64,000 nucleotides of DNA, from the NCBI RefSeq assembly GCF_963583255.1, contig NC_084815.1, forward strand, positions 9,285,724-9,349,723. Direction: 5' to 3'. The notes under the pieces are model-generated. The model had not been told where the DNA came from. It did not search any database and saw nothing but the letters and a program-made list of their open reading frames with translations. Position numbers and translations under genes: made by a program. The stretch is from Pyrus communis (taxonomy: Eukaryota > Streptophyta > Magnoliopsida > Rosales > Rosaceae). Below, in pieces: positions 58,626-64,000 of this stretch. Numbering within the stretch: position 1 is the stretch's first letter; the number at the start of each line of letters is the position of its first letter.

Positions 58626-60340
58626 TCTGCAAGGAAAAGGAACATTGGATGGAATAGGGTTAGAATTAATCGAATTTGAACCCAACTTACCTATATTGGC
58701 CGAATTAGATGAATTGGGGTCCCTAAGTAGCTGCAGCAAGGGTGCTTCTACCATTGCCGTGGCTTTGCTTGGCTCTTCTTCGTCCAATTGCAACTGTTCA
58801 TCTTCATTTGGGCTTGATTTGGATGGTTTTGGATTAGTGCCAACTTCTTTTCCACTTCTCAATGTGATTGCTTTGGCAGATTCAAATCTTCCCTTTGGAT
58901 TGACAATGGTTGAGCTAGGGAGCTTACCTTGGTCTCGGAATTGTCTTACAAACTCCGCTATCTGCCCAATTTGTTTCTCCAAGTGGTCCACCCTTTTGTC
59001 TTGCTTTTGCATCGCTTTGTTTTGAGTTTCTTGCCCCTGAGACAAATTAGTAAGCAACTTAATAAGTGTATCATTGTCCAAAGACGTACCTTTATTGTTT
59101 TGGGCAGGTTGTGTTTGGGCTTGATTTGGGGCGTATGGCTTGGTATAGAAGCCCGGGGGTTGCTGCCTAAATCCTTCTTGTCGTTGAGGTTTTTGAGGTT
59201 CACTTCACTTTAAATTTGGATGATCTCTCCAACTCGGATTGTATGTGTTGGAATATGGATCATTCCTTGGCTGATTTTGGCTTGGAAATCCAATGGCATT
59301 TGCACTCTCCCATCCCCCATTCTCAATCAATTGAGGGCACTTTTCAGAAGTGTGTCCTTGGATGGACATACGCCACATACACTTAGTCCTTGTATCCTCA
59401 TTCCTTTGGCCATCTGAGACACAATAGAAGTAAGATTAGCTAATTGAGATTGAATGTCGAATGTGGAACTTACCTCATACACTTGTTGCCGTGGGGGGTT
59501 TCTTTGCCCAATTCCTTCGTATTATTGTGCATTTAAAGCGCGGTTTGCAATTAGAGTCTTGGCTGCCATAGGAGTTTTGTCCACCAATGCACCTCCCACT
59601 GAAGCATCGAGCATTTGCCTTTCAATTGGGAGAAGGCCTTCATAGAAATATTGAAGTAGAAGCTCCTCATTCATTTGATGTTGAGGACATGATGCGATAA
59701 GGGCTTTAAAACGCTCATAATACGTCGGAAAAGACTCCCCTTGGCTTTGTTGGATTCCGCTAATCTTCTTCCTCAAGAGAATGACTCTTGAAGTAGGGAA
59801 GAATTTCTCTAGAAACACCCTCTTCATGCTCGCCCAAGAAGTGACCGTTCCGGGTGCTAATTCGTATAACCAATCTTTAGCCTTTTCCAATAGAAAGAAT
59901 GGAAAGGCCTTCATCTTCAAAATATTGGTATCAACATTAATTGGACTCATGCTTGAACACACCACCTTGAACACTTTTAAATGCTTGTTTGGATCCTCCA
60001 TGGACAGCCCATGGAACTTTGGGATGTGGTGCAACAAACAAGACTTCAATTGAAATTCATCGGTCTTGTCTTGAGCCGCTCTAGGGTATTGGATGCATAA
60101 TGGTGCGGCATTGTCCATTCCCGAGGCGGAAAACTCCTTGATTGTTTGATTGTCCGCTGCCATGACTTGTACCTCTTCTTCCTCCCTTGTCGTGGGTTGT
60201 TCTTCCTCCTCAAAGTCAGATGCCGAGCTAGAACTTGGTGGGTTAAGTTTTGGCTCCTTCCTCTTCCTTCTCAAAGTGCGCTCGAAATCGTCGTTAAAGT
60301 CCAAGATGTTTGCACGAACAGGTTGAGAACTACGAGTCAT
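58626..60340 (-). pseudogene. gag: Element 4: gag, minus strand
   Basis: Starts at 60340 (MTRSSQPVRANILDFNDDF) and is open for 272 codons through the capsid-like region (LLHHIPKFHGLSMEDPNKH, FLEKFFPTSRVILLRKKI) to a TAA at ~59522 replacing a glutamine. Beyond this a frame change near the zinc knuckle (~59365-59385) and stop near 59200 break it. The last part, 59081-58626, reads KQDKRVDHLEKQIGQIAEF and ends NVPFPCRF, exactly where element 3 is inserted. The N-terminal 272 codons are the longest intact gag segment in the window. Confidence 0.88.
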
Positions 60341-60447
60341 AAACTAGTACCTACAAACAAGAAAAGAAACAAGGTCAGCAACTAAAACAAAATATATGAA
60401 AAGAAACAAAATATATGAAAAAAAACAAGAAGAAACAAGTTGCTAAT

Positions 60448-60464
60448 CCCCGGCAACGGCGCCA
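60448..60464 (-). promoter_or_regulatory. Primer-binding site of element 4 (tRNA-Asp)
   Basis: Plus strand CCCCGGCAACGGCGCCA, i.e. a perfect tRNA-Asp complement on the minus strand, 6 bases from the LTR end at 60471. Confidence 0.93.
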
Positions 60465-60470
60465 AAAATT

Positions 60471-63358
60471 TGATGTGATAAATAATAGCACTCAAATTAA
60501 ACCCTCTTATTGACAATTGTAGTAAAGATGTAAGTAGGGATCCTAGGCGGGGGATTAGGAGGGATCGCTAATCTAATGAAAACTGACTCAAAGATACAAA
60601 AATATGCTTAAAAACACTAAAACAAACTCAAAGACTCTTAACTAAACTTATATGTGATGCGTTACGAATGTGACACACAAATTAAACCCTATTTGTGACA
60701 ATTGTAGTAATGATGTAAGTAGGGATCGTTCTAACCGGGGATTAACTAGGGGTGCTAATCTAATATAAATTGACTTAAAAACACAAAAACTAAACTTAAA
60801 GACTCTAACTAGACTACTATGACTCAAAATAGATTTGAAACACTCAAAACTGCCTAAAACAATCAAATTGACTCAAACAGAAACTAAAACTTGATTTGGA
60901 TGAATTTGAAAGTGCTTGTGACTCAAAATACTTAAAAACACAAAATAAGACAGATTATAATGACTAAGACTTAACAAAATATGGGGGGATTGTGTTTGAG
61001 CGAAATTAAATTTAATGGACAGATTGTAAAGAAAAACAGATTGTAAGACAATTTGTGATGAACCAATGGATGATGGAATAGCTAAGGGGTTCTTCTCCAC
61101 ACATGAAATATATGCAATGTAAATCAATTTCCAGTTATCAATTCAATAAGTTATGAACCTCGACACTCCAAGTTAATTAGGTCCGCTTAAATTAACCTTC
61201 AGATTTCCCTAGAATCATTGAATTGGATGAATATGCATCGCAACCAAATTATTCCTAACAAGTTCTGTATATGAACAGCATGATAAAGACACAAGTTAGA
61301 ATCATTACATTCTTTGGAAATCATAAGCATCGACAAGGCATTTGTAACTATGAAAAGCATGATACTCCTACCAGGAATCTATTTAACACGATCGTGACTA
61401 GCGACCTTCACTACTTGCGAATCTAAATTCATAACGATTAGGTGAAACAAACTTATACCCTAGCACCAGATTCAAGCATGCAAATTAAGCGTGCACTCTT
61501 AATCAACATACAAGAATAAGTTCTAAATCAAACGGTTAAGCAAATTGTATTCACGACTTATGCAACGATAACTGGAAGTAGTCAACTTATTTCACATATA
61601 TAATCATGGTTTCGAATGCACCCTTAGCCAAAACGAATTTAGCCAATCATACTCAAAGCAAAACAAAGATTACATGAATTAGACATTGAAATATAAGATA
61701 GAATACACCCAAAATTGTTCAACAACTCAGAATGAAGAGCCCAACAATTGAGTGAATCTATCTCATTTCCCTTGCTTGCGGCAGATTGGGTGATGATGGT
61801 TTCTGGGTTGTTTTGATCATGTAGAATGGATTTGGGGTGTTTAGAGGCATGGCAAGGGATGTAGGTTGAGTGTGGATGAGTGTTTGATGGTTGGAAGTTG
61901 GTGGAGGACTCGGCAATGATGGTGGAAGAAGGTGGAATGGCTGGTTGTGTTTCTGGGTTGCAGAATTGTGTTTTTGGATGGATCCATCTGTGTGTGAGTG
62001 AATGGACGAGTTTTTATGGTCAATCCCCCTCTAGGGTTCGGCCAAGGGTTGATTATAAGTGTTTTGGGAAGTTAATAACATACCTAATTGAGTTATGATT
62101 CAGATTTCCTAGTCTAAATAGAAAAGGTAAGTGAATAAAGTCCAAATAAGGTTAGAAAAGGGAATGCACGAATTTAAAACAAGTAAGGAATGTCCTTGCC
62201 TTGCAAGGAGTCAGAAATTAAACCTCTTGCACAGTAAGGAAAGGGAATTTAAGGTAAGGTAAGAAATTGGTGCAAAAGAAGGAAGGAAAAGTCCATTCCT
62301 TGCAAGAAATAAGAAATTAGGACTTTAGGGAAAGTTTTAGAACTAGGAAAGTGAATTAAACTAGGAAATAGGAAATTGAAATCAGGAAACACAAGGGAAG
62401 GGTGCGGCACCTAGTTTAGGGAAAGGTAAGACACAAAGTAAGAGGTATTAGAATAAGGGAAAGGTCCTAACACAGATGGAAAATAGGGAAGTTTACACAA
62501 AGAAAGGGAAACAACCTTCCTTGCACGGCAAGGAAGGGAAAGTTGCAAAGAACCTTTGTTTGTTGTCCAAGGGTGCTCGGGAGCCATCTTAGTTGCTAAA
62601 ACTTAGAGCGTTCTTGATTTAGGAAAGCTCAACCAAAATAGGAAACTTTGGCTTAACTTTTCTACTTCAAGTAGGAATCCTTGCGTGATTAGGAATCCTC
62701 GTCCAACTAGGAATCCTCATGTGAGTGGGAAACCTCCTTCAATTTGGAAACCTTCTCGTAATTGGAATCCTCATCATAGTAGGAATCCTTGTCGTAGTAG
62801 GAATCCTTGCGACATCAACTCTTCAATTTGTGCCCAAAAGTGCTCCAAAAGGCTCCAAAATGCATCCTTTCGCCAAATACGTCTTATGAACCTGAAAACA
62901 CACAAAAGAAGCTTAAAGAACTAAAATAACTAAAAAGTAATAACATAAATGCACGAAAACAAGCAAACTAAGTCGCATAAATATGCTCCTATCAATATGA
63001 CTCAAAACAAACTCAAAAGACTCAAAACATCTCAAAACAATCAAATAGACTCAAACTAGACTCTAAGACTTAATTTGGACGAAAATAGAATTGGTTTTGA
63101 CTCAAAATACTCAAAAACACTCAATAGGACAGATTTGACACAAGTAAGTAAAGGGGATTGGGTTTTTGACGAATTTAAGATAAAAACAAGTAACTAAAAG
63201 ACTTAAGCAAAGTTTGGACTAATTTAGGAAAAACTATGGATGATTAGATAGCTAGAGGATTCTTTTCCACACATGGTACATTCGAACACAAATTGATTTC
63301 CAGTTGCTTTTTCAACACCCCAGATTAATCGTGACATCACTAATTAACCCTCAGATTT
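60471..63358 (-). repeat. 5' LTR of element 4, interrupted twice
   Basis: On the minus strand this LTR ends TTTATCACATCA at 60471. Its visible pieces are 60471-60654 and 62995-63358, separated by a nested solo LTR. At 63359 a forward LTR begins, so the upstream part of this LTR lies beyond that insertion, outside the window. It is of the subfamily of 22878 and 44631. Confidence 0.85.
60655..62994 (-). mobile_element. Inverted solo LTR nested in the element 4 LTR
   Basis: Plus strand TGATGCGTTACGAATGTGAC to TATGCTCCTATCA, 2340 bases, with the perfect duplication ATATG at 60650-60654 and 62995-62999. Its end facing 60655 (CGTTACGAATGTGAC) matches the element 3 LTR end (GTCACATTCGTAACG), so these two share a subfamily. 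It contains repeated GGAATCCT phrases at 62670-62805. Confidence 0.93.
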
Positions 63359-64000
63359 TGATAGGAGCATATTTATGCTACTTAGCTATGTTGTTTCCTT
63401 ACATTTAGTAAGCTAATTACTACTTATTATAGTGTTTTAAGCTATTTTCGTGTGTTTGTAGGTCCTAATGACAAAATTGGCAAGAAAAGGCAATTTTGAG
63501 CCTTTTAGAGCATTTTTGGGCTTATTTTGGATAACTTGTATATGGAGCAAGGTGGATGGACGAATTTGGAGTGAAAAGAGGCTAGGAACATGCTACAAAT
63601 CAGAAAAGGAAAGTTCAAGACAAAGAAGATAAGAAAACAGCAAGAAATATGGAAACTTATCCTAACAACCTTATCTTATCCAAACCTTATCCTATCTTAT
63701 CCTAACCTAATCTTGTTCAACTTTAATCCTAGCTGCAAGTGGACCTAAAAACCTAATTTCTAGAAGCCTTATTTGACCCTAAAAGGGTGCCGCACCTTTC
63801 CCCCTTTTATGCCTTCTAGAAAACCCAAAATCAGCCACAAAACACCTAGTTTCTAGAAGGCCCAATTTTGGACGAATTTCCTAACCCTTTTTCCTCTTGG
63901 ATTCTGATTGAAATTGGCCCTTTTTCCTCTTGGATTTGGATTGTATAAGTCCATATCTGAAATCAATTAGGCTAAGACTTAATTTTCAAGCAATGTGTCG
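63359..64000 (+). repeat. Forward element-1-type LTR, cut by the window end
   Basis: TGATAGGAGCATATTTATGC at 63359, then close agreement with element 1's LTR through the TTATCC block and TTCTAGAA motifs to the end of the window. Whether it is a solo LTR or part of a full element cannot be seen. The preceding bases are GATTT. Confidence 0.9.

Overview
This window is nuclear DNA from a plant and consists almost entirely of transposable elements nested inside one another. I found no host protein gene, rRNA or tRNA gene. The evidence for a plant is Athila-like Ty3/Gypsy elements primed by tRNA-Asp, a CACTA (En/Spm-type) transposon with TNP2- and TNPA-like genes, Ty1/Copia relics, and a Cassandra-type solo LTR carrying a 5S-rRNA-like promoter. 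The style suggests a eudicot, possibly Rosaceae; that placement is a guess from general familiarity and was not tested.

Left part (1-29133): a degraded LTR element (bases 1-1066, 15034-16363, 28796-29133) is interrupted by two Athila-like elements. Element 1 (1067-15028, target duplication GTCAT) has both LTRs, a tRNA-Asp primer site, gag, protease, RT, RNase H and integrase, all broken by stops. Its integrase is split by an inverted solo LTR (8348-10475, duplication AACGT) and its 3' LTR holds the Cassandra solo LTR (13018-13301). Element 2 (16364-28795, TACAT/TACTT) is older: integrase is deleted, a forward solo LTR sits in its 3' region (22878-24649, AAAGT), and an inverted solo LTR sits in its 3' LTR (25700-28096). 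The outer element itself ends at 29133 inside a Copia integrase relic on the minus strand.

Middle (29134-43203): the Copia relic is split by a 12.6 kb CACTA transposon (29484-42063, duplication ATT). The CACTA carries subterminal repeats of a TTCGTCGCGCAA type, a decayed TNP2 gene (N-terminal domain, transposase core, DUF4218 and DUF4216 regions) and TNPA-like coding remnants on both sides of it. A 3.2 kb solo LTR (32416-35626) sits in the TNP2 gene and contains an unusual array of hairpin-forming minisatellite units. A Copia LTR plus gag follows (42176-43203).

Right part (43204-64000): a partial unrelated LTR, then stacked Athila-like LTRs in both orientations. A minus-strand Athila-like element (element 4: protease 49821-50206, gag 58626-60340, 5' LTR from 60471) is split by a plus-strand element (element 3, 50207-58620) that has a 5' LTR, gag, protease and an internally deleted pol, but no 3' LTR, although a 5-base duplication (ATAAA) flanks it. 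A solo LTR of the outer left family (55724-57224, GTTTA) lies in element 3, an inverted solo LTR (60655-62994, ATATG) lies in the element 4 LTR, and a further LTR runs off the right end (63359-64000).

No element here looks autonomous. The insertion order can be read from target duplications and interrupted reading frames. The most unusual signals are the hairpin array, the one-LTR insertion with matching flanks, stop codons recurring at the gag-protease junction, and repeated polypurine tracts in the 3' regions.
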